Assembly (NCBI GenBank): GCA_965653565.1
Contig: CBFHAI010000024.1
Span: forward strand, 1-64,000
Length of the DNA stretch: 64,000 bases
From: JALCLA01 sp965653565
Lineage (GTDB): Bacteria; Pseudomonadota; Gammaproteobacteria; Xanthomonadales; Xanthomonadaceae
Reading direction: 5' to 3'
Below, one piece after another: positions 57,467-64,000 of this stretch. Position 1 is the first letter of the stretch; each line of letters begins with the position of its first letter. The position numbers and the translations under genes are program-made. The notes under the pieces were generated by a model. It ran no database searches. It was not told the origin of the DNA and worked only from the letters and a program-made list of their open reading frames with translations.

Positions 57467-58491
57467 GCATTTTCGCGGTCAAAAATTGGGTGGCGGCGGT
57501 TCTGCTGGCGACCGCGACCTGCACCTCGGCGCAGCAACTGGTCACGCCGGAAGAAGATCGCCGCGGCGAAGAACAGACCTGGCTCACCTTCCCCGAGTGG
57601 TTCCTCGTCTTCAGCCCGGCCGAATACGCCGACCTGCTCGAAACGCGCGCGTCGAGCGAATTTCCGTGGTTCGGCCACATCGGTGAATTCTGGAAATCGT
57701 ACGGCGCGGTGATCGACGCCACCGACGAATTCGAATTCAACGGCGAATACCACACCATGATCAACGTCATCGGCGTCAGCACGACGATCGAATACGGCCT
57801 CAAAGGTGCCTACGAAACCCTCGTCGGCCGCCTCACCGAACTCACCGCCGCACCGAACGCCACTGCCGAAGATCGCCTCGCCGCGCGCGTGGCGCGCGAC
57901 TACGTCGACTTCGTCCGGGTGCGGCCGTGGTACGAATTCGACTTCGTCACGCCGCTGCGCGAACTGTGGAGCGACACCCCGGCCGGCGGCGATCACCTGA
58001 TCCGCAAATGGGAGCGCCGCTACCTGCTGACCAGCGAATGGGCCGCGAAAGCCGGCTACGCGTGGGCGCTCGGACTGGCGACGGGCAGCACCTTCGAGAA
58101 ACCGAAAATCACGACGCTATCGTGGGTGAGCGCCGCGCCGGACGAAGCGGCGTTGCAGGCGCACGGCATCGAAGTCGTGCAACGCGACGGCGAGTTCGCC
58201 TTGCTCGCCCTGCCGCGCTACCAGGGCTTCACCGACGCTGCGACCTGGCTCGCCGCGCAAGGCACGCAATTCATCGAAATCGCCGGCAACCGCGGCCCGA
58301 TCCTGGTCAGCGTGGTGTCGCCGGCGGCGCAACCGATGCCCGCCGGCGCCGATGCCCCGATCCGGCAATCGCTGTCGACGAAGCCGGGCTTCGAACGGCG
58401 CGTGTTGCGCGTCGACGTCGGCGCTCTGTCCGACACGCTGGCCGAGGCGGCGCGCAACGGCGATTCGATCGAGCACGTGTTCGACTATTGA
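57463..58491 (+). CDS. Secreted protein of unknown function (third gene of oxidase operon)
   Basis: A 342-residue protein with an N-terminal signal (VAAVLLATATCTSA, cleavage before QQ). The mature part begins with a charged, aromatic segment (TWLTFPEWFLVFSPAEYADLLE) and contains FGHIGEFWKSYGAVID near residue 66, a region around RVRPWYEFDF near 150 and a C-terminal alpha/beta part. I recognise no family. The opening TFPEWFLVFSP strongly suggests a conserved motif. It is translationally coupled to the methyltransferase gene (four-base overlap), so it should act in the same process, outside the inner membrane. Confidence 0.82.
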   Translation: MSIFAVKNWVAAVLLATATCTSAQQLVTPEEDRRGEEQTWLTFPEWFLVFSPAEYADLLETRASSEFPWFGHIGEFWKSYGAVIDATDEFEFNGEYHTMINVIGVSTTIEYGLKGAYETLVGRLTELTAAPNATAEDRLAARVARDYVDFVRVRPWYEFDFVTPLRELWSDTPAGGDHLIRKWERRYLLTSEWAAKAGYAWALGLATGSTFEKPKITTLSWVSAAPDEAALQAHGIEVVQRDGEFALLALPRYQGFTDAATWLAAQGTQFIEIAGNRGPILVSVVSPAAQPMPAGADAPIRQSLSTKPGFERRVLRVDVGALSDTLAEAARNGDSIEHVFDY

Positions 58492-58572
58492 TCCCCGTCG
58501 AACTCGCCCGCGGTTGATGGTCCGGACCGGCGGAGTTGCGCGGCGTGACGCATGCAGCGCCACGCCGCCTCG

Positions 58573-60390
58573 CTATTTCTTCTTGGGCACGTACAGATCG
58601 GTGATCGTGCCTTCGTAGACTTCCGCCGCCATGCCGACCGATTCGCTCAAGGTCGGGTGCGGGTGGATGGTGAGACCGATGTCGGCGGCTTCGGCGCCCA
58701 TTTCGATCGCCAGGCCCACTTCGGAAATCAGGTCGCCGGCGTTCGGGCCGACGATGCCGGCGCCGACGATGCGGTGCGATTCCTCGTCGAAAATGAGCTT
58801 GGTGAAGCCTTCGGTGCGGCCGATGCCGATCGCGCGGCCCGACGCCGCGTACGGAAATTTGCCGACCCCGATCTTCAAATTTTTCACCTTCGCCTCGGCT
58901 TCGGTGACGCCGACCCACGCGATTTCCGGATCGGTGTAGGCCACCGACGGAATCACACGCGCGACGAATTCGCTCTTTTGTCCGGCCGCCACTTCCGCGG
59001 CCACTTTGGCTTCGTGCGTGGCCTTGTGCGCAAGCATCGGATTGCCGACCAGATCGCCGATCGCGAAGATGTGCGGCACGTTGGTGCGCATCTGGCGGTC
59101 GACCGGGATGAAGCCGCGATCGGTGACGTTGACGCCGGCTTTGTCGGCGCCGATCTTCTTGCCGTTCGGGCTGCGGCCGACGGCGACCAGCACGCGATCG
59201 TAGAGCTGCGGCGCGGGCGCTTTATCGCCTTCGAACGTAGCCTTGAGGCCGTTCTTTTCGGCTTCGATCTTCGCCACCTTCACTTTCAGGTGGATGCCGC
59301 CACCGTAGCGCTTTTTCAGGCGTTGTTCGAGCGGACGCACCAGGTCGGGATCGGCACCGGGCATCAGTTGATCGAGCAGTTCGACGACGGTGACTTCGCT
59401 GCCGAGCGCGTCGTAAACGCAGGCCATTTCCAGCCCGATGATGCCGCCGCCGACGACCAGCAGGCGCTTGGGGATGTCGGTGAGATCGAGCGCGTCGGTC
59501 GAATCCATCAGGCGCTTGTCGTCCCACGGCAGGCCAGGAAGTTTCACCGCCTGCGAACCGGCGGCGATGATGGCCTGGCCGAAACGCACCAGCTTCGTGC
59601 CCGCATCGGTGACGACTTCGAGCTCGTTCGGCGAGACGAAGCTGCCGCTGCCGGTGAGGCGCTGCACCTTGCGTTGCTTGCTCATCGAGGCCAGACCGCC
59701 GGTGAGTTGCTTGACGACCTTGTCCTTGTAGGCGCGCAGCTTGTCGAGATCGAGTTGCGGCGCGCCGAAGGTGACGCCGTAGTCGCTGGCGTGCGCGGCT
59801 TCGTCGATGACGCGCGCCGCATGCAGCAGCGCCTTCGACGGGATGCAGCCAACATTGAGGCAAACGCCGCCGAGTTCGGCGTAGCGTTCGACCAGCAGCA
59901 CGTCCATGCCCAGATCGGCGGCACGGAAGGCGGCGGTGTAGCCGCCGGGGCCGGAACCGAGCACGACGAGGGCGACTTCGAGGTCGGCTTTGCGGCCGGT
60001 GGCGGAGGCGGCGGTGGGGGCCGGGGTCGGGTTGACCGGAGCGGACGCGGACGCGGGAGCCGGTGCGGGTTTGGCCGGTTGCGCCGGAGTTGCTGCGGCT
60101 GCCGCAGGTGTCGCAGCTTTCGGCGCGGACGCGGGCGCGTCGGACGCGGCCGCCGTTTCGAGCACGGCCACGACGGTACCTTCCGACACTTCGTCGCCGA
60201 CCTTCACACGCAACTCTTTCACCACGCCGGCGGCGCTCGACGGCACTTCCATCGTCGCCTTGTCGGACTCGAGCGTCAGCAAACCCTGGTCCTGCCTGAC
60301 GGTATCGCCGACTTTCACCAGCAACTCGATCACCGGGATGCCGGTGTAGTCGCCGATATCCGGAACCTTGACCTCGACCGTACCCGCCAT
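58573..60390 (-). CDS. lpdA: Dihydrolipoamide dehydrogenase with N-terminal lipoyl domain
   Basis: A 605-residue E3 enzyme that reoxidises dihydrolipoyl groups with NAD+. Residues 1-80 are a lipoyl domain with the lipoylated Lys44 in LESDKATMEVP. An Ala/Pro-rich flexible linker (about 80-133) leads to the flavoprotein part: FAD loop VVLGSGPGGYTAAFRAADLG near 142, redox disulfide Cys177/Cys182 in GGVCLNVGCIPSKAL, NAD loop LLVVGGGIIGLEMACVY near 310 and the late His-Glu pair in IHPHPTLSE. This fused form is typical of pyruvate dehydrogenase complexes in some gammaproteobacteria and betaproteobacteria. The E1 and E2 genes are not adjacent here. Confidence 0.96.
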   Translation of the reverse strand: MAGTVEVKVPDIGDYTGIPVIELLVKVGDTVRQDQGLLTLESDKATMEVPSSAAGVVKELRVKVGDEVSEGTVVAVLETAAASDAPASAPKAATPAAAAATPAQPAKPAPAPASASAPVNPTPAPTAASATGRKADLEVALVVLGSGPGGYTAAFRAADLGMDVLLVERYAELGGVCLNVGCIPSKALLHAARVIDEAAHASDYGVTFGAPQLDLDKLRAYKDKVVKQLTGGLASMSKQRKVQRLTGSGSFVSPNELEVVTDAGTKLVRFGQAIIAAGSQAVKLPGLPWDDKRLMDSTDALDLTDIPKRLLVVGGGIIGLEMACVYDALGSEVTVVELLDQLMPGADPDLVRPLEQRLKKRYGGGIHLKVKVAKIEAEKNGLKATFEGDKAPAPQLYDRVLVAVGRSPNGKKIGADKAGVNVTDRGFIPVDRQMRTNVPHIFAIGDLVGNPMLAHKATHEAKVAAEVAAGQKSEFVARVIPSVAYTDPEIAWVGVTEAEAKVKNLKIGVGKFPYAASGRAIGIGRTEGFTKLIFDEESHRIVGAGIVGPNAGDLISEVGLAIEMGAEAADIGLTIHPHPTLSESVGMAAEVYEGTITDLYVPKKK

Positions 60391-60460
60391 GCGCTTCTCC
60401 GAACCGCGAAACAGGCTCGGGAGGATAGCGCAGATGGTTTGCGGAGCAGCGGTTCGGGCG

Positions 60461-61489
60461 TCAGCGCACCGCCTCACCCAATGCCGACAACGTCGCCATA
60501 TCCCAACGCGGCCGCACCGTGACGATCGGCGCTTCGTGCTGGCCGGCCTGCAAGCGCAAGGCACCGGCCAGCGCGATCATCGCGCCGTTGTCGGTACAGA
60601 ACACCGGCCGCGGGAAGCAGACCTTGGCGCCGCGCCGGGCGGCGAGCTCGGCCAGTTTGGCGCGCAGGCGCAGGTTGGCGCCGACGCCGCCGGCGATGAT
60701 CAGGGTGCGGTGCCCGGTGGCTTGCAGGGCGCGCTCGCATTTGATCGCAAGCGTGTCCACCACCGCGTCCTCGAAGCCGCGCGCGATGTCGGCACGGGTC
60801 GCATCGCTGCGGTCGCTGTTTTGCCAGGCGAGCAGAACCTGGGTCTTGAGGCCGGAAAAACTGAAATCCAGCCCGGGGCGGTCGGTCATCGGCCGCGAAA
60901 ATCTGTAGGCGCCCGGCCGGCCCTGCTCGGCGAGGCGCGCCAGATGCGGGCCGCCCGGATACGGCAGGCCCATCATCTTGGCGGTCTTGTCGAAGGCTTC
61001 GCCGGCGGCGTCGTCGAGGGTTTCGCCCAGCAACCGGTAATCGCCGATGGCCGCCACCTCGACCAGTTGCGAATGTCCGCCGGAGACCAGCAGCGCCACG
61101 AACGGCGGCTGCGGCGGATCGGCCTCCAGCAGCGGGGCCAGCAGGTGGCCTTCCATGTGATGCACGCCGATCGCGGGCAGATCGAGCGCCCAGGCCACCG
61201 CGCGCCCGGCCGCGGCGCCGACCAGCAAAGCGCCGACCAGGCCGGGCCCGGCGGTATAGGCCACGCCGTCGAGGTCGGACAGCGCAAGGCCGGCCTCGTC
61301 GAGCGTCTGCCGGATCAGCGGCAGCAGCTTGCGCACATGGTCGCGGCTGGCCAGTTCCGGCACCACGCCGCCGTATTCGGCGTGCAGTTCGACCTGGCTG
61401 TAGAGCGCGTGCGCGCGCAGGCCGGCCTGCGTGTCGTACACCGCCACACCGGTCTCATCACAACTGGTTTCGATGCCGAGGACGCGCAT
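60461..61489 (-). CDS. tsaD: tRNA N6-adenosine threonylcarbamoyltransferase
   Basis: TsaD transfers the threonylcarbamoyl group to A37 of ANN-decoding tRNAs. The 342-residue protein begins MRVLGIETSCDETGVAVYD and has YGGVVPELASRDHV near residue 41, the metal-binding HHMEGH near 111, LVSGGHSQL near 135, GLPYPGGPHLARLA near 174, FSFSGLKT near 207 and IAGGVGANLRLR near 267, all intact. Start 61489 gives the usual N-terminus; M at 61501, four codons earlier, is possible. It is divergent from rpsU, the common arrangement in gammaproteobacteria. Confidence 0.97.
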   Translation of the reverse strand: MRVLGIETSCDETGVAVYDTQAGLRAHALYSQVELHAEYGGVVPELASRDHVRKLLPLIRQTLDEAGLALSDLDGVAYTAGPGLVGALLVGAAAGRAVAWALDLPAIGVHHMEGHLLAPLLEADPPQPPFVALLVSGGHSQLVEVAAIGDYRLLGETLDDAAGEAFDKTAKMMGLPYPGGPHLARLAEQGRPGAYRFSRPMTDRPGLDFSFSGLKTQVLLAWQNSDRSDATRADIARGFEDAVVDTLAIKCERALQATGHRTLIIAGGVGANLRLRAKLAELAARRGAKVCFPRPVFCTDNGAMIALAGALRLQAGQHEAPIVTVRPRWDMATLSALGEAVR

Positions 61490-61649
61490 GGGCCGGGACA
61501 TGGAGATAGGAAATGGAGGTGAAATTCGCGATTGCCACCGGGCGCCGTGGCCCGCTACGGGGTTCGGGTTGCGCCGGGGCGGGACCGACGCGTATCATAC
61601 GCGGCTCGCCCAACGCCCAATGCGGCGAAATCTGAATTCCGGAGCATCC

Positions 61650-61865
61650 ATGCCTAGCGTCAAAGTTCGCGAGAACGAGCCTTTCGAGTTTGCCCTGCGC
61701 CGCTTCAAGCGCACCTGTGAGAAGGCCGGTGTGCTGGCCGAAACCCGCAAGCGCGAGTTCTACGAAAAGCCCACGCAAGAGCGCAAGCGCAAGGCCGCCG
61801 CGGCGGTGAAGCGCCACCTGCGCCGCGTGTCGCGCGACGTCACCAAGCGCCAGCGCCTGTACTGA
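61650..61865 (+). CDS. rpsU: Ribosomal protein bS21
   Basis: A 71-residue basic protein of the small ribosomal subunit. The sequence PSVKVRENEPFEFALRRFKR, then ETRKREFYEKPTQERKRK and a C-terminal RVSRDVTKRQRLY, is typical for bS21. GGAG lies seven bases before the ATG. It is the first gene of the rpsU-yqeY-dnaG group, the macromolecular-synthesis operon arrangement, which ties ribosome, replication and (usually) sigma-70 expression. Confidence 0.98.
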   Translation: MPSVKVRENEPFEFALRRFKRTCEKAGVLAETRKREFYEKPTQERKRKAAAAVKRHLRRVSRDVTKRQRLY

Positions 61866-61923
61866 TCCGCCGGGTCTCACCGACCCTGCGATCCAGTCGC
61901 CGCTGCCCGTAAGGGTAGCCTCT

Positions 61924-61958
61924 CGAAAGCCGGCCCGCGCAAGCGTCGCCGGCTTTCG
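61924..61958 (+). terminator. Hairpin between rpsU and yqeY
   Basis: CGAAAGCCGGC (61924-61934) and GCCGGCTTTCG (61948-61958) form a perfect 11-base stem with a 13-base loop, without a long T-run. In enteric bacteria a terminator at this position lets more rpsU than dnaG mRNA be made; the same partial attenuation is likely here. Confidence 0.65.
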
Positions 61959-62009
61959 GTGCTTCTGGAGGATGCTTCCCGCCGTTCCACCCTATCCAAG
62001 GATTCGACC

Positions 62010-62456
62010 ATGTCCCTCAAACAACAACTCACCGACGACATGAAGGCCGCCATGAAGGGCGGCGAAAAAGACCGCCTCGGCGTGATCCGGCTGATCAACG
62101 CCGGCATCAAGCAGCGCGAAGTCGACGAGCGCATCGAGATCACCGATGCCGTGGTGCTGTCGGTGCTCGAAAAGATGGTCAAGCAGCGCAAGGATTCCAT
62201 TTCGCAGTACGAAGCCGCCCAGCGCGAAGACCTGGCCGCGGTGGAGCGCTACGAACTGGGCGTCATCCAGAGCTATCTGCCGGCGCAAATGAGCGCGACC
62301 GAGCTGGAAGCCGAAGTGGTGAAGGCGATCGCCGAGTCGGGCGCCAGCGCGCCGTCGGAAATGGGCAAGGTGATGGCCGTGCTCAAGCCGCGCATCGCCG
62401 GCCGCGGCGACGTCGGCCAGGCTTCGGCGCTGGTGAAGCAGAAGCTGGCGGGCTGA
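62010..62456 (+). CDS. yqeY: GatB/YqeY domain protein
   Basis: A 148-residue helical protein related to the tRNA-binding tail of amidotransferase subunit GatB. MSLKQQLTDDMKAAMKGGEKDRLGVIRL, VLEKMVKQRKDSISQYEAAQREDLA and YLPAQMSATELE are hallmark segments, ending DVGQASALVKQKLAG. Its function is not settled, but it regularly lies between rpsU and dnaG. The start has AAGGA upstream; a strong terminator follows before dnaG. Confidence 0.95.
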   Translation: MSLKQQLTDDMKAAMKGGEKDRLGVIRLINAGIKQREVDERIEITDAVVLSVLEKMVKQRKDSISQYEAAQREDLAAVERYELGVIQSYLPAQMSATELEAEVVKAIAESGASAPSEMGKVMAVLKPRIAGRGDVGQASALVKQKLAG

Positions 62457-62489
62457 TCGCCGCTTACCAGCGACCGCTATCGACCGAGA

Positions 62490-62515
62490 AAAAGCCGGGC
62501 TTGCCCGGCTTTTCC
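62490..62515 (+). terminator. Intrinsic terminator after yqeY
   Basis: AAAAGCCGGGC (62490-62500) and GCCCGGCTTTT (62503-62513) pair perfectly with a two-base spacer (a four-base real loop), ending in TTTT. It separates yqeY from dnaG, implying a promoter for dnaG in the following 75 bases or read-through. Confidence 0.8.
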
Positions 62516-62587
62516 TTTGCGCCGGCGATCGGCGGCGGTACGGGGTTGCAGGCCGCGCAGCGTGCGTCTCCCGCCTAGAATGTACGC

Positions 62588-64000
62588 ATGGCCCGCATCC
62601 CCGACGCTTTCATCGACGACGTTCTCGCGCGCACCGATATCGTCGAACTGATCGGGGCGCGCGTGCCGCTCAAGCGGCAGGGGCGCGAGTATTCGGCGCG
62701 CTGCCCGTTCCACGACGAGCGCTCGCCGAGCTTCACGGTGTCGCCCACCAAGCAGTTCTATCACTGCTTCGGGTGCGGCGCGCACGGCACCGCGCTCAAG
62801 TTCCTGATGGATTACGACCGGCTGGAATTCCTTGACGCACTCGAGGAACTGGCCAAGCGCGTCGGCCTGGAAATCCCGCGCGAAACGCGCCAGCGCAACG
62901 AAGTGGGCGAATCGCGCGATCTGTATTCGGCGCTCGACGCGGCCGCGAAATTCTTCCAGCGCCAACTCGAAGCCAGCAGCAAAGCGCAGGCCTATCTCGA
63001 CCGCCGTGGCGTCGATGCGGAGAACCGCGAACGCTTCCTGATCGGCTATGCGCCGGAAGGCTGGGAGGCGTTGAAATCGTCGCTCGGCACCGACGAGCGC
63101 CGGCTGCGGCTGATCGAGCAGGCTGGCTTGTTGTCGAAGAACGACAGCGGCCGCGTCTACGACAAATTCCGCGACCGCGTGATGTTCCCGATCCACGATC
63201 GCCGCGGCCGCGTGATCGCCTTCGGCGGCCGCGTGCTGGAAAAGGACGAGGGCCCGAAATATCTCAACTCGCCGGAGACGGCGCTTTTTCACAAGGGCCG
63301 CGAACTCTACGGCCTGTGGCAGGTGCGCCAGGCGCATTCGAAGATTCCGCGACTGATCGTCGTGGAGGGCTACATGGATGTGGTCGCGCTGTTCCAGTAC
63401 GGAGTCACCACCGCGGTCGCCACGCTCGGCACCGCGACCACGCCCGATCATGCGGAACTTTTGTTTCGCAACGCCGCCGACGTGTTCTTCTGCTTCGACG
63501 GCGATCGCGCCGGCCGCGGCGCGGCATGGAAAGCGCTCGAATCGGTGCTGCCGCGCATGCGCGACGGACGCCAGGCGTTCTTCCTGTTCCTGCCGGAAGG
63601 CGAAGATCCCGATTCGCTGGTGCGCATGCAGGGCGCCGATGGTTTCGATGCGCAGTTGAAACAGGCCACGCCGCTGTCAGAATTCTTCTTCGCGGAATTG
63701 TCGAAGGACGTGAATCTCGGCACGCTCGACGGCAAGGCGCGCCTGGCCGAACGCACCCGACCGATGTTGGAGAAAATTCCCGACGGCGCCTTCCGCGATC
63801 TGATGTTCGCGCGGCTCACCGAACTCACCGGCGTGGGCGCCCTGCGCGCCGTGCCGGCGGCACCGGAGCAACACGAACCGCGGCGCCACGCCGGCGGTCC
63901 GCACAAACGCAGCCTCGTGCGCACCGCGATCGCGCTGCTGCTGCAGCAACCGGCGCTCGCGCTCACCGTCGAGCCGCCGTATCTGTTCTCGGCATTGCGG
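62588..64000 (+). CDS. dnaG: DNA primase (3' end outside window)
   Basis: DnaG makes RNA primers at the replication fork. The first 471 residues are present and the frame is open to the window edge. The zinc-binding CHC2 domain is intact: Cys39, His42 (CPFHDERSPSF), Cys60 and Cys63 (FYHCFGCGAHG). The catalytic core shows FRDRVMFPIHDRRGRVIAFGG near residue 196, and the TOPRIM parts VVEGYMDVVALFQYGV near 258 and CFDGDRAGRGAAWKALE near 299. The helicase-interacting C-terminal domain lies mostly beyond the window. It follows rpsU and yqeY in the expected order. Confidence 0.97.
   Translation, partial: MARIPDAFIDDVLARTDIVELIGARVPLKRQGREYSARCPFHDERSPSFTVSPTKQFYHCFGCGAHGTALKFLMDYDRLEFLDALEELAKRVGLEIPRETRQRNEVGESRDLYSALDAAAKFFQRQLEASSKAQAYLDRRGVDAENRERFLIGYAPEGWEALKSSLGTDERRLRLIEQAGLLSKNDSGRVYDKFRDRVMFPIHDRRGRVIAFGGRVLEKDEGPKYLNSPETALFHKGRELYGLWQVRQAHSKIPRLIVVEGYMDVVALFQYGVTTAVATLGTATTPDHAELLFRNAADVFFCFDGDRAGRGAAWKALESVLPRMRDGRQAFFLFLPEGEDPDSLVRMQGADGFDAQLKQATPLSEFFFAELSKDVNLGTLDGKARLAERTRPMLEKIPDGAFRDLMFARLTELTGVGALRAVPAAPEQHEPRRHAGGPHKRSLVRTAIALLLQQPALALTVEPPYLFSALR

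Overview
The window is high-GC DNA (roughly two-thirds G+C by eye) packed with compact bacterial operons. It most probably comes from a gammaproteobacterium of the Lysobacterales/Xanthomonadales (Lysobacteraceae or Rhodanobacteraceae type). The reasons are a xanthomonadin-like aryl-polyene pigment cluster that carries its own chorismatase, the tsaD / rpsU-yqeY-dnaG arrangement, an Mpl murein-recycling ligase, and a proton-pumping pyrophosphatase near a PPi-type phosphofructokinase. No tRNA, rRNA, CRISPR array, transposase or integrase gene was seen. This assignment is an inference from gene content, not a database match.

Layout. 1-13.1 kb is mostly housekeeping: a DUF192 lipoprotein, a SirB1-like protein, rubredoxin, thiE, hemL, an ArgD-like aminotransferase, a trans-sulfuration enzyme, an SDR, a DedA-PAP2-LssY membrane fusion bracketed by two long inverted-repeat elements, a LON-domain protein, mpl, a small membrane protein and adk. 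13.3-14.6 kb is a PPi-type phosphofructokinase. 14.9-31.5 kb is the pigment cluster: a carrier-protein ligase, a ketosynthase with its chain-length-factor-like partner, a glycosyltransferase, two flavin halogenase-like proteins, and the XanB2-like chorismatase that makes the hydroxybenzoate starter. A very tight divergent operon adds ACP, membrane protein, two dehydratases, acyltransferase, LolA-like protein, RND exporter and ketoreductase.

31.7-38.3 kb holds hppA (H+-PPase) and ppa (soluble PPase). Between them lies a lower-GC islet of two secreted seven-bladed beta-propeller proteins. The islet is bounded on the left by the hppA 3' end with its terminator and on the right by a diverged second copy of the same segment, which looks like insertion at the hppA tail. 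38.4-43.5 kb is a four-gene minus-strand operon (TIGR03032-type protein, DUF2333, acyltransferase 3, and an aspartyl-hydroxylase/sulfotransferase fusion). It is divergent from a 1179-residue secreted beta-helix/Calx-beta protein.

47-51 kb carries a globin, an ECF sigma factor and a Ser/Thr kinase-TPR protein. 51-53.1 kb is thiC behind a TPP riboswitch. 53-58.5 kb holds poorly characterised small proteins and a translationally coupled trio (FAD-linked oxidase, methyltransferase, secreted protein). 58.5-64 kb has a lipoyl-domain dihydrolipoamide dehydrogenase, tsaD, rpsU, yqeY and the first 471 codons of dnaG, which runs off the window.

How parts work together. The chorismatase supplies hydroxybenzoate, the ligase should load it on the ACP, the ketosynthase pair, ketoreductase and two dehydratases extend it into a polyene, the halogenase-like proteins, acyltransferase and glycosyltransferase would decorate or anchor it, and the exporter and LolA-like protein would move it outwards. 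thiE and thiC belong to thiamine synthesis, with thiC under riboswitch control. Three separate genes handle pyrophosphate (pfp, hppA, ppa), pointing to a PPi-based energy economy.
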